This document shows positions 26,448-34,740 of a stretch of 64,000 nt of DNA, piece after piece. A program made the translations under genes and the position numbers. This stretch comes from an uncultured Clostridia bacterium (GTDB taxonomy: Bacteria; Bacillota; Clostridia; Oscillospirales; Ruminococcaceae). Where the stretch lies: assembly GCA_947629335.1 (NCBI GenBank), contig CANRDI010000002.1, positions 1 to 64,000 of the forward strand. The letters are read 5' to 3'. The notes under the pieces were generated by a model. It was given only the letters and a program-made list of their open reading frames with translations, did not search any database and was not told the DNA's origin. Position 1 is the stretch's first letter; every line of letters begins with the position of its first letter.

Positions 26448-27003
26448 AAAGCGGCATTCCATAAGGAAATACACCGACAGGCAAATTAGCCGCGGCGACC
26501 TTGAAACCATTCTTGAGGCTGGAAATTACGCGCCTAATGCGGGCGGAGGACAGCGGAGCATTATTGTTGCCGTACACAATGCGGAGCTTGCGCAAAAACT
26601 CGGAATTATGAATATGTCAGATTTCGACCGTTCGCAATTGATAGGGAATTATGTTTCAAAAGAGCAGCCGAGCGTTATTGACGACCCGAAAATCAAAAAC
26701 GGCTTTTACGGTGCGCCGACCGTTGTTTGCATTTTCGGGCAAAATAATTTCCTTTTCCGTGACGCCGACGCGTTTTGCATTGCCGAAAATATCGTGTTGC
26801 AGGCAACCGAGCTTGATATATCTTCGTGAATTGTGTCAAGGGGAGCGGAAACGTTTGCGAGTGATGCGGGGAAACAGCTGCTTAAAGAATGGGAAATCCC
26901 CGAAAATTACGGCTGCGTATGCTTTGTGGCACTTGGATATATAGACGGCGAGCTGCCGCAAACAAAGCCGCGCCGCAAGGACAGGATAAAAATTGTGGAG
27001 TGA
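26428..27003 (+). pseudogene. Nitroreductase-family flavoprotein with internal TGA
   Basis: The start IIKKRHSIRKYTDRQISRGDLETILEAGNYAPNAGGGQ is typical of nitroreductase-fold FMN proteins. The frame meets TGA at codon 134 (26827-26829) after LDISS, then continues in frame with IVSRGAETFASDAGKQLLKEW...ENYGCVCFVALGYIDGELPQ, normal for the family's C-terminal half, to TGA at 27001. Relatives I recall have Cys or Trp at the interrupted position. It overlaps the maturase 3' end and probably belongs to the same RiPP cassette. Nonsense mutation is the simplest reading. Confidence 0.75.
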
Positions 27004-27054
27004 TATTTTGGACAAACTCGATTTAAAGAAACATCACGAAAGCGTGAAAACATT

Positions 27055-27130
27055 TCCTCTTACCGCAGGTGACATAAAAGTTTTGGAAAAGGGGCAAGGA
27101 GAAAAACTTTTTTAAAAGGTTTTTCCTTTT
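27055..27130. repeat. ACCGCAGGTGACATAAAAG hairpin repeat, copy 1
   Basis: It starts ACCGCAGGTGACATAAAAG, then TTTTGGAAAAGGGG and a hairpin GAAAAAC/GTTTTTC around a short centre. It is one of five copies in the window. Confidence 0.8.
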
Positions 27131-27186
27131 ACAGTTTTGCAGCAACTTTTTGCCATAAAGACAATCAGAAAAACGACACAGGCGAT

Positions 27187-27222
27187 ACCTTAGCTGTTAA
27201 CTTTACACTATAAACTGTACAC
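27187..27222. repeat. Fragment of the GACAGT/TATAGT dispersed repeat
   Basis: TTAACTTTACACTATAAACTGTACACTAAC resembles in short form the ends of the element at 3284-3452. Confidence 0.45.
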
Positions 27223-27256
27223 TAACAAAGAGGTTTTTCTCAAAAAATTCGCATCA

Positions 27257-27533
27257 CCTATCCCATTTACCGCAGGTGACATAAAAGTTTTGGAAAAGGG
27301 GTTCAAGGGGAAAAACCTTTTTCAAAAGGTTTTTCCCCTTGCTCATTCGCAGCAACCTATCCCGTTCACCGCAGGTGACATAAAAGTTTTGAAAGGGGTT
27401 TGGGGAAACTTTTTTAAAAGTTTCCCCCAAAAAAACTCGCAGCCACCTATCCCGCTCACCGCAGGTGAAGTAAAAGTTTTGGGAGGGGGTCAAGGGGGAA
27501 CCCTTTTTTAAAAGGGTTCCCCCTTGCTCTTTC
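27257..27533. repeat. Three tandem copies (2-4) of the CGCAGGTGA hairpin repeat
   Basis: Copies begin near 27257, 27355 and 27446 with CCTATCCC(A/G)(T/C)T(T/C)ACCGCAGG-type starts, then TGACATAAAAGTTTTG (TGAAGTAAAAG in copy 4). Each carries a long hairpin, for example GGGGAAAAACC/GGTTTTTCCCC and GGGGGAACCC/GGGTTCCCCC, with A/T at the tip. The hairpins read as strong bidirectional terminators. They contain short spurious reading frames but no gene. Together with copy 1 they occupy most of 27004-27507. Confidence 0.85.
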
Positions 27534-28850
27534 TCTTCTGCTTCCTTTTAACGTGCGCCATAAAGACAAGGCAGAGTATTATCTGAACGAAAGACGCGAT
27601 AGGCGTGCTCAGACCAATCAGAAACAGCGAAACGTCGGGTATTCTGCTCATAAAAAACACCACGGGTATCCTCACCGCGACAGCTCCGACCAAGCCCTGT
27701 ATCATAACGAACAAGGTGTTTCCGCAGCCGTTGTAATAGCCGATAAAGCAAAACAGAACCGATGTCTGCAATACGTCAATCGCATACGCTTTGAGGTATT
27801 CGTGCGCGTTTGCAATTACTGTCTCGTCATTTGAGAATATCCCCGCCAGCAGGTCGCCTCTGAAAAACGCCAGCGCCGCAATGACTACAGCAATGCAAAG
27901 CGAGGTTATTATGCCGTATTTTAGCGACGAGTTTGCTCTGTCGCGCTGATCTGCGCCGATGTTTTGCGCGACAAATGCCGAAATAGCCTGGGAAAATGCC
28001 GACGGCACAAGCATAATGAATGAGCAGACCTTTTCGGCAATTCCCACGCCTGCCGAAGCCGTGACGTTTATGGCGTTTACTATCATCATAATTACCAAAA
28101 ATGAAATTCCGACCAGAAATTCCTGCAAGGCAATAGGAAATCCGAGCTTTAAAATTTTGGCAATAAACCCGTCAAAGCGTATGTAATTTTTGTGGAATTC
28201 AAACGGAAGTTCCCTGTTTTTCAGCATTAAAACGGAAACAACAACGCTTATTGCCTGCGAAATAACTGTCGCAATTGCCGTTCCCATAGCTCCAAAACCA
28301 AGCCAAGCCGCAAAAACAAGATCTCCGATTATGTTGCATACACACGCGATCAGAACGGTTATAAGCGGCGTTTTCGAGTCGCCAATGCCTCTGAATATCG
28401 CGCCGATAAGGTTGTAGAAAACGATAAACACCGTTCCGATACCGCACACGCGGATATAATCGCAGGTCTTTGCGTATGCCTCTTCGGGAGCTTGTAAAAG
28501 CGACGCAAGTATGACACAAGAATTATCGAAACCACTGCTCCAATAAGCAAAAACAGCACAATTCCCGCGCCGATAACTTTTCCCGCGTCGTCTTTTCTTT
28601 TCGCGCCTATTTTCTGACCGACAAGGACGGTTACTCCTACCGTTAATCCCGTTATTACCATTGTCACCGTCTGCATAAGCGTGCTGCCTGTTGACACTGC
28701 GGAAACGTCCGCCGTTTCGGCAAATTTTCCGACTATAAGCAAATCAACGCCGCCGTAAAGCGACTGCAAGAAAAGCGCCGCCATTATCGGCAGCGAAAAT
28801 TTTATCAGTGAGGAAAGAACTTTCCCGCTCGTAAGACTGTTTTCTTTCAT
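27508..28850 (-). pseudogene. MATE-family efflux transporter, frameshifted
   Basis: The N-terminal frame (28850 leftward) gives MKENSLTSGKVLSSLIKFSLPIMAALFLQSLYGGVDLLIVGKFA, TM1-TM2 of a MATE antiporter. Near 28515 the frame changes, and LASLLQAPEEAYAKTCDYIRVCGIG continues through the remaining TMs to the end (27508). Combined length is about 445 residues, normal for the DinF/NorM-like MATE family exporting cationic drugs or peptides by Na+/H+ antiport. A single indel separates the two frames. The last residues (SKGEPF) are encoded within the adjacent hairpin repeat. It might have exported a product of the neighbouring RiPP cassette, but this is speculative. Confidence 0.82.
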
Positions 28851-28939
28851 ATTGTAAACTCCAATTTAACAAGAGATAAAAACTGCACTTTAATTTCGGC
28901 AGAGATTACAGAAAAACAACGTTTAGTACAGAACAACAT

Positions 28940-29440
28940 TTGCTATATAAAGTTTTTTGAAAAGGGAGTCCGGAGGGAAAAACTTTTTTTCAAAAAAGTT
29001 TTTCCCTCTGGTCGCGGCGAAGCCGCGAAACTTCGCCTAAAAGCGCTAAAGGGTGCGGGGAAAACAAGAGTTTTCTCCGGATTGCCGTTTTAAAACTTTG
29101 TTTTTAAACGGCAATCCGCTGGAGGGGGAGCGGGGGAAAAAACGTAACTGCAAACGATATGCGTAAAGCAGTATGAGCATTTGGCTTCGATGTCACATTT
29201 TTTGGGGGAAAACTTTTGAAAAAGTTTTCCCCCAAACCCCTTTTTCAAAACTTTTATGTGCCGCCGCTTGCGCGACGGTCGGAAAGAGAAAACGTTGTCC
29301 TTTTTACCTTTGAAAGCTGTTATTTTTCCGAACAGAACTTTACTTCTTTGCGGGGGCTTTGCCCCCGCGCCCCTATTGAGGGAAAACTTTTTTGAAAAAA
29401 AGTTTTCCCTCAAACTCCCTTTCAAAAAACTTTCGTTGCT
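28940..29440. repeat. Cluster of long-hairpin intergenic repeats
   Basis: The 28851-29559 stretch has no gene. It holds several palindromes: GGGAAAAACTTTTTTTC-type stems near 28973-29010, GCGGCGAAGCCGC, a 13-bp stem CGGATTGCCGTTT / AAACGGCAATCCG (29078-29118), an inverted copy of the AAAAGTTTTG repeat near 29208-29262, and GAGGGAAAACTTTTTT repeated inversely at 29379-29410. They look like nested insertions of REP/MITE-type elements. Confidence 0.7.
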
Positions 29441-29471
29441 ATGCGAGGATAGTTAGAATATGCGAAAACAT

Positions 29472-29550
29472 TTCCTCTAACCGCAGGTGACATAAAAGTT
29501 TTGGGAGGGGGTCAAGGGGGAACCCTTTTTTAAAAGGGTTCCCCCTTGCT
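29472..29550. repeat. ACCGCAGGTGACATAAAAG hairpin repeat, copy 5
   Basis: It is nearly identical to copy 4 from GGGAGGGGGTCAAGGGGGAA through the GGGTTCCCCC arm. Its left flank (GAAAACATTTCCTCT) matches that of copy 1. It lies just downstream of thiC and probably terminates the thi operon. Confidence 0.85.
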
Positions 29551-29559
29551 CATTTAATA

Positions 29560-30873
29560 TTATTTTTCCGAGCAGAATTTTACTTCCTTGCCCTCAAGTA
29601 TCATATTCGTTGTCCTCACTGCACACATTTTCCCGCACATTGAGCAAGTGTGCCTGTCGGCAGGCGGACAGCTCTCAAAATACGCTCTTGCCTTTTCTGG
29701 GTCGGCGCAAATCTCAAACATTCTGTCCCAATCGACCGCATGGCGCGCCGCAGCCATTTCGTTGTCCTTGTCTCTTGCGTGCGGAACGCCTTTTGCAATA
29801 TCCGCCGCATGAGCCGCTATCTTGCTCGCAATTATTCCCTCCTTAACGTCCGACAGATCGGGCAGCCTTAAATGCTCCGCAGGAGTAACATAGCACAGGA
29901 AATCCGCGCCGCTTGCCGCAGCAATTGCCCCGCCTATCGCCGAGGTTATGTGGTCGTATCCGGGGAAAATATCCGTCACAAGCGGACCTAAAACATAAAA
30001 CGGCGCGTTGTGGCAAATGCGCTTTTCAAGCTGCATATTCGCCGCTATCTCGTTCATTGCCATATGCCCCGGACCTTCGACCATAACCTGTACATCTCTT
30101 GCCCAAGCGCGTTCTGTCAGCGCGCCAAGCTCGATAAGCTCGGCAATTTGTCCCGCGTCGGTGCTGTCGTCTATACAGCCGGGGCGCAATGCGTCGCCGA
30201 GCGAAATTGTCACGTCATATTCGCGCAGTATGTCAAGTACCTCGTCATAATGCTCGTAAAACGGGTTTTCGTTTCCCGTCATCATCATCCACGCAAACAA
30301 AAGCGATCCGCCTCTCGATACTATATTCATCTTGCGCGGGTCGCGGCGGAATGCTTCGACAGCTCTGCGGTTTATTCCCGCATGAATTGTCATAAAATCG
30401 ACGCCCTCTTCGGCGTGAGCCTTTACAACTTTGAGGAAATCCTCCGCTTTTATTTCGAGCAGATCTTTGTCGAGATAACCTATAGCGTCATACATAGGCA
30501 CAGTGCCTATCATTGCGGGGGATTTTTCGATAAGCTCTTTTCTGAACTTATTTGTCTTTCCGTAATTTGACAAGTCCATAATAGCTTCTGCGCCGAATTT
30601 TATCGACATATCGACCTTTTTCATTTCAAGGTCGTAGTCTTTAGCGTCGCCCGAAATACCTAAGTTTACGTTTATCTTTGTGCGAAGTCCGCCGCCTATT
30701 CCCTCTGCGGAAAGCGACTTATGATTTATGTTTGCGGGAATAGCGATCTCTCCCGCCGCAACCTTTTCGCGTATCTTTTCCGCGTCCCAATATTCCTTTT
30801 CCGCGACAGTTTTCATTTCGGGAGTGATTATCCCTTTCTTTGCCGCTTCCATTTGCGTAGAATATTCTCTCAT
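29560..30873 (-). CDS. thiC: Phosphomethylpyrimidine synthase ThiC
   Basis: A 437-residue radical SAM enzyme converting aminoimidazole ribotide to HMP phosphate, the pyrimidine half of thiamine. It shows the ThiC core [46 protein letters not shown] and the unusual C-terminal [11 protein letters not shown] cluster motif (CxxCxxxxC). It is the last gene of a leftward thiE-DUF3781-thiD-thiC operon. It is the short anaerobe-type ThiC, without the long N-terminal extension. Confidence 0.96.
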   Translation of the reverse strand: MREYSTQMEAAKKGIITPEMKTVAEKEYWDAEKIREKVAAGEIAIPANINHKSLSAEGIGGGLRTKINVNLGISGDAKDYDLEMKKVDMSIKFGAEAIMDLSNYGKTNKFRKELIEKSPAMIGTVPMYDAIGYLDKDLLEIKAEDFLKVVKAHAEEGVDFMTIHAGINRRAVEAFRRDPRKMNIVSRGGSLLFAWMMMTGNENPFYEHYDEVLDILREYDVTISLGDALRPGCIDDSTDAGQIAELIELGALTERAWARDVQVMVEGPGHMAMNEIAANMQLEKRICHNAPFYVLGPLVTDIFPGYDHITSAIGGAIAAASGADFLCYVTPAEHLRLPDLSDVKEGIIASKIAAHAADIAKGVPHARDKDNEMAAARHAVDWDRMFEICADPEKARAYFESCPPADRHTCSMCGKMCAVRTTNMILEGKEVKFCSEK

Positions 30874-30899
30874 TTCTTATTCTCCTTATATTATGTTTA

Positions 30900-31703
30900 T
30901 TATTTATTTTTCTTCCAGTATGAATAAAAATGGTTTACGGGGCTGTGTCCGGAGCCGATTGAATAAGAGTTTGTAATCGCTTCGGTTATAAAGTCTTTTG
31001 CGGAGAAAACCGCTCCGCCTATCGCAAATCCGTTCGCAATATTTGCCGCTATAGCCGACGAAAGCGTGCATCCCGTCCCGTGGGTATTTTGCGATTCGAC
31101 TTTTATTACTTTTATTGACGAAGCCTCATGTCCGTCATAAAGAATATCGGTCGCATGTTTTGCGTTCAGATGTCCGCCCTTTACAAGAACCGCTCTTGCT
31201 CCGAGATTATATATCCTCTCCGCGGCGGCTTTCATTTGTGCAATATCCGTGATCTTCATTCCCGTAAACGCCTCTGCTTCGGGTATATTTGGAGTTATAA
31301 GGTCAATCACGGGGAAAAGATATTTTATATAAGCCTCGACAGCCCCCGGCTCGCTTAGCGGATCTCCGCTCGTAGCTTCAAGCACAGGGTCGCAGACTAT
31401 AAACGGAGGATTGTATTCTTTGAGCTTTTTTGCGACAGCTTCGATTATTTCCGCCGTCGGCAGCATTCCGAGCTTTACTGCGTCGATTTTCATATCCTCG
31501 AAAACTGCGTCGATCTGGTTTTCAATCTCAACAACAGGAATGTTGAACGAAGAGATTACCCGACTTGTGTTTTCTGCAACAACAGAGGTAATAACGCTCG
31601 CTCCATAACACCCGTGCGCGGCAAAAGTTTTGAGGTCAGCCTGTGCGCCCGCTCCGCCGCAGCTATCCGACCCTGCGATAGTAAGACACATTTTTACGCT
31701 CAT
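30900..31703 (-). CDS. thiD: Hydroxymethylpyrimidine/phosphomethylpyrimidine kinase ThiD
   Basis: A 267-residue ribokinase-fold kinase that makes HMP-PP. Characteristic blocks are LTIAGSDSCGGAGAQADLKTF, the VAEN substrate segment, KLGMLPTAEII, VCDPVLEATSG and GTGCTLSSAIAANIANG with the catalytic anion hole. ATG 31703 has AAAGGAG at the right distance. It lies between thiC and DUF3781 in the thiamine operon and feeds ThiE. Confidence 0.95.
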   Translation of the reverse strand: MSVKMCLTIAGSDSCGGAGAQADLKTFAAHGCYGASVITSVVAENTSRVISSFNIPVVEIENQIDAVFEDMKIDAVKLGMLPTAEIIEAVAKKLKEYNPPFIVCDPVLEATSGDPLSEPGAVEAYIKYLFPVIDLITPNIPEAEAFTGMKITDIAQMKAAAERIYNLGARAVLVKGGHLNAKHATDILYDGHEASSIKVIKVESQNTHGTGCTLSSAIAANIANGFAIGGAVFSAKDFITEAITNSYSIGSGHSPVNHFYSYWKKNK

Positions 31704-31734
31704 AAGATACATCTCCTTTGACAAATTTTTAATA

Positions 31735-31980
31735 TTATTTTTGCCTGTGAGCAGTAATTATTGTTGAACTTCCCGCGTTTATCGTTATCAAAACGCTTTC
31801 TGCTGAAAAATAGAAATTCTTTCCGACCCGCGATATTTCGCCTCCCGCTCTGATAAGCCCTTTCAGATATTCAACGGGTTCTGTATTTTCGGATAAATTA
31901 AGGTTTTTTCTGATACGTTCTTCGCCGAGCTTTGTTGTATGTAATTTATCAAGAACGATAAAATCATCTTTTCTGTTCAT
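31735..31980 (-). CDS. DUF3781 small protein in the thiamine operon
   Basis: An 81-residue protein with the DUF3781 pattern: LDKLHTTKLGEERIRKNLNL, a central helix, and a beta-rich end GKNFYFSAESVLITINAGSSTIITAH. No catalytic role is known to me. Its start overlaps the thiE stop by ATGA, so it is translationally coupled to thiE and placed inside a biosynthetic operon. A link to thiamine metabolism is only suggested by position. Confidence 0.75.
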   Translation of the reverse strand: MNRKDDFIVLDKLHTTKLGEERIRKNLNLSENTEPVEYLKGLIRAGGEISRVGKNFYFSAESVLITINAGSSTIITAHRQK

Positions 31981-32615
31981 TTTACGATCTCCGAAGCTGT
32001 TTTATTAAGTTCTCTGGCGGACGCTTCAATGTCTTTCGCGCCGAAAATTGCCGACACAACGGCGATCCCGCTTATGCCGCTTCCCGCAAGCGAAAGAGCA
32101 TTCTGCGCCGTTATACCGCCAATTGCTACGGCAGGAATTTTTACCGAAGAGGTTATTGCTTTAAGCTGCTGTGCAGTAATTCTGACAGCGTTTTTCTTTG
32201 TCGGAGAGGGGAATACAGCGCCCACCCCTATATAGTCCGCGCCCTGTTCTTCTGCGGACTTAGCCTGTTCAACAGTCTTTGCGGTAGCGCCTATGATAAG
32301 TTCTTTTCCGAACATTTTGCGTATTTCGCTTACGGGAGTATCCGAAAGCCCCACATGAACTCCGTCTGCGCCGGCTTTTGCGGCAATTTCGGGACAGTCG
32401 TTTATGATAAGCGGCGCGCCGTATTTATGGCACAGCGGCAAAAGCTCTTTTGCGAGAGAGATTATCCCGCCGCTTTCGAGATTTTTTTGGCGAAGCTGTA
32501 TGATAGTCGCTCCTCCGGAAAGCGCGCGCCGAACCTTTTCATATATAGTAAATTCGCTGTCTGAAAGCTCGTCTGTTATTGCATAAAGAAGCAGACTTTC
32601 TTTTGAAAAAGTCAT
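31977..32615 (-). CDS. thiE: Thiamine-phosphate synthase ThiE
   Basis: A 212-residue TIM-barrel enzyme that joins HMP-PP and thiazole phosphate. Motifs are ATIIQLRQKN, LIINDCPEIAAKAGADGVHVG, IIGATAKTVEQAKSAEEQGADYIGVGAVFPSPTKK and VAIGGITAQNA. It is the first gene of the operon; AGAGG precedes the ATG and a consensus promoter lies upstream. ThiM/thiazole-branch genes are not in the window. Confidence 0.95.
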   Translation of the reverse strand: MTFSKESLLLYAITDELSDSEFTIYEKVRRALSGGATIIQLRQKNLESGGIISLAKELLPLCHKYGAPLIINDCPEIAAKAGADGVHVGLSDTPVSEIRKMFGKELIIGATAKTVEQAKSAEEQGADYIGVGAVFPSPTKKNAVRITAQQLKAITSSVKIPAVAIGGITAQNALSLAGSGISGIAVVSAIFGAKDIEASARELNKTASEIVK

Positions 32616-32681
32616 TATTTTACCTCTGAAAAAAATTATTTATTCCCACGGCGAATTGTATTTCTCTTCCGTTCTTCTAAT

Positions 32682-32710
32682 ATTCTATCACTTTTTCACG
32701 AGATTGTCAA
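32682..32710 (-). promoter_or_regulatory. Promoter of the thi operon
   Basis: Minus-strand TTGACA (32705-32710), a 17-bp spacer and TAGAAT (32682-32687). The leader to thiE is only about 60 nt and shows no TPP-riboswitch signature (no CTGAGA or ACCTGA blocks). Confidence 0.75.
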
Positions 32711-32757
32711 GTAGAGGCGGCGGTTTAATTAAGTTTGGAAATTATGCTAAAAACCTC

Positions 32758-32786
32758 TTGACAAAAAAAGTCATATGATGTATAAT
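32758..32786 (+). promoter_or_regulatory. Promoter of the zinc-ribbon/propeller protein gene
   Basis: A perfect consensus: TTGACA (32758-32763), 17-bp spacer, TATAAT (32781-32786). The AT-rich leader ends in GGAGGTAAGTTATG. Confidence 0.85.
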
Positions 32787-32880
32787 TGTAATTGTGGTTA
32801 TTTTTTTCAGTATGCCACATTATTAAATGGTTTAGAATTTAAATTATTTAAGAGTTTATTTTTTATTATGGAGGTAAGTT

Positions 32881-34533
32881 ATGTTTTGTCCAAATTGCGG
32901 CGCGACATTAAGCGACGACGCGCAGTTCTGCGGCGTGTGCGGCGCAAAAATTGAAAATGAAAACGGCGCACAGCAGCCTTTTGTCCAGCCAGCACAAAAT
33001 AATAACGCTTATGTAAACAACAATATGCCGGATGGCGCTCAGTTTCAGGGCGCGGCAAATAACGCGCAGAACGCTTCTGAGAGCGTCAAAAAAGCCGCGA
33101 ACAACGTGAAAAGCGCGGTTGGGTCGGCTGCGGCGAACGTGAAGAATTTCATTGTCAATAACAAAAAAATTGCAATTATCTGTGCGGCGGCTCTCGCGGC
33201 GGTCGTTGCGATAATCATTATCATTGTTATTATTGCAAACGCTGCACAAGGTCCGGGGGCGGCTATATTTGACAGAAACGACCACTCGGTGCTTGCGTTT
33301 GACGACGGCGGCGACCTGCTTTTGTACGTTGACGGCAAGGAAATAAAGAACAGCCTTGAGTATAACGGCTGGAGCGAGCCGGAGTATTATTACGGCTGCG
33401 GCGTTGTCAGATATAACGGCGGGCTGTATAAAATAGAGGGCGAAAAGCTCCGCGAAATAAACGATGATGTTTCAAGTGTATATGTTTCGTCAAATGAAAA
33501 CGCTGTTGCTTATGTAAGCGATGAGGATGTTTATCTCTACAAGGACGGCAAGGAAACGAAAATTTATTCAATTGACGGATATTTATGGACTATGGCGATT
33601 TCTCCAAACGGAAACGTTGTCGCAATTAATGCCCGCGACGACGACGGGTATGTCACCTATCTCTCAAAAGGCTCTAAGGCGCAGAAATTCTCGGACGAAT
33701 ATCTGGTCGGAATTGTCAGCGACGACGCTTCTGTAATGTACGCAACAGCTTTTGACGATGAAAGTGAGCTTTATGTTATAAAGAACGAAAAAGCAGACGA
33801 CGCAGAGCGGATAAAGGATAATGTGGGGAATTTAAATTGCGTTTCCAAGGATAATAAAAAAATTCTCTTTACGGTTTCGGGAAACACCTATTATTATGCG
33901 CCGGACGTTAAAGACGACGAGCCGATAAGGGTTTCCAAAGGCAGCGTTACGCCGCTTTTCCCCGAAAATACCGTAAAAGCGCTTGACGATTTCAAGAGCT
34001 TTGTCGCGCTTGACGGAGGAAGCATTAAGCTGTTTTCGCTCAACGGTGATGAATTTGAGAGCGAAACTATCGTAAGCTCCGCAAGCAACGTAAGCATTTC
34101 GCTTGACGGAAAGACGCTTGTTTACACCAAAAGCGGCGACCTTTACTCTGTGAAAGCAAGCAAAAACGCAGAGCCTGTAAGGCTTGAAAAAGATATAAGA
34201 AGCTATGATGCGGACGCTACTCTTACAAAAATTTACATTAGCGATGATGACAGCAACCTTGTTTTTTCGGACGGAAGGTCGAAAAAGACGACAAAAATAA
34301 GCTCTGACGTGTATGATTACGCGGTGAGCATGGACGGCGTGTGCTGCTATATCGACGATAAAGACGTGCTTTACACCACGAGCGGCGCTTCTAAAGGCAA
34401 CAAGGTGGACAAAATGTCAAATACGGAGTCTGTTTACACAAGCGGCGGCTCAATATTTACGGCAATAAATGACGACACGCTTTATATAAGCGCGGACGGA
34501 AAGACATTTACAAAGACCGATTATGAGTATTGA
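32881..34533 (+). CDS. Zinc-ribbon membrane protein with beta-propeller-like extracellular region
   Basis: This 550-residue protein starts with a CPNCGATLSDDAQFCGVCG zinc ribbon (cytoplasmic) and a Gln/Asn-rich linker, with one TM at about 98-122. A long external part of about 420 residues then has repeated YISDDDSNLVFSDG / VVAINARDDDGYVTYLS / AYVSDEDVYLYKDG units, each Asp-rich and 40-50 residues long, typical of a WD40-like or TolB-like beta propeller. The exact function is unknown. The layout, zinc ribbon-TM-propeller, is common in Ruminococcaceae surface proteins. Very strong promoter and terminator suggest steady expression. Confidence 0.7.
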   Translation: MFCPNCGATLSDDAQFCGVCGAKIENENGAQQPFVQPAQNNNAYVNNNMPDGAQFQGAANNAQNASESVKKAANNVKSAVGSAAANVKNFIVNNKKIAIICAAALAAVVAIIIIIVIIANAAQGPGAAIFDRNDHSVLAFDDGGDLLLYVDGKEIKNSLEYNGWSEPEYYYGCGVVRYNGGLYKIEGEKLREINDDVSSVYVSSNENAVAYVSDEDVYLYKDGKETKIYSIDGYLWTMAISPNGNVVAINARDDDGYVTYLSKGSKAQKFSDEYLVGIVSDDASVMYATAFDDESELYVIKNEKADDAERIKDNVGNLNCVSKDNKKILFTVSGNTYYYAPDVKDDEPIRVSKGSVTPLFPENTVKALDDFKSFVALDGGSIKLFSLNGDEFESETIVSSASNVSISLDGKTLVYTKSGDLYSVKASKNAEPVRLEKDIRSYDADATLTKIYISDDDSNLVFSDGRSKKTTKISSDVYDYAVSMDGVCCYIDDKDVLYTTSGASKGNKVDKMSNTESVYTSGGSIFTAINDDTLYISADGKTFTKTDYEY

Positions 34534-34558
34534 TAAACCGTTTTGACGAGAAAAATTT

Positions 34559-34586
34559 GGCGCTCTTTTTAAAGAGCGCCTTTTTT
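34559..34586 (+). terminator. Intrinsic terminator
   Basis: GGCGCTCTTT / AAAGAGCGCC followed by six T residues, 26 bp after the zinc-ribbon/propeller gene. Confidence 0.9.
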
Positions 34587-34740
34587 CGCGCAATTTTTAC
34601 CTTTTTTCGGAGATTATTTATAAAAATATGTTGAAAACTCGGATAGTTTGTGGTATAATTATGTTGGGTATTTTTTATTTGTTGTTTGGTAACATTATGT
34701 GAAAAAGAGGAAATTTTGTTACGTTTGGGGGTGCTGCTTT

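Noticed and set aside
27254-27493. Minus-strand ORF with repeated CGERDR units
   Set aside because: It is a reading through the tandem hairpin repeats, with no start signals.
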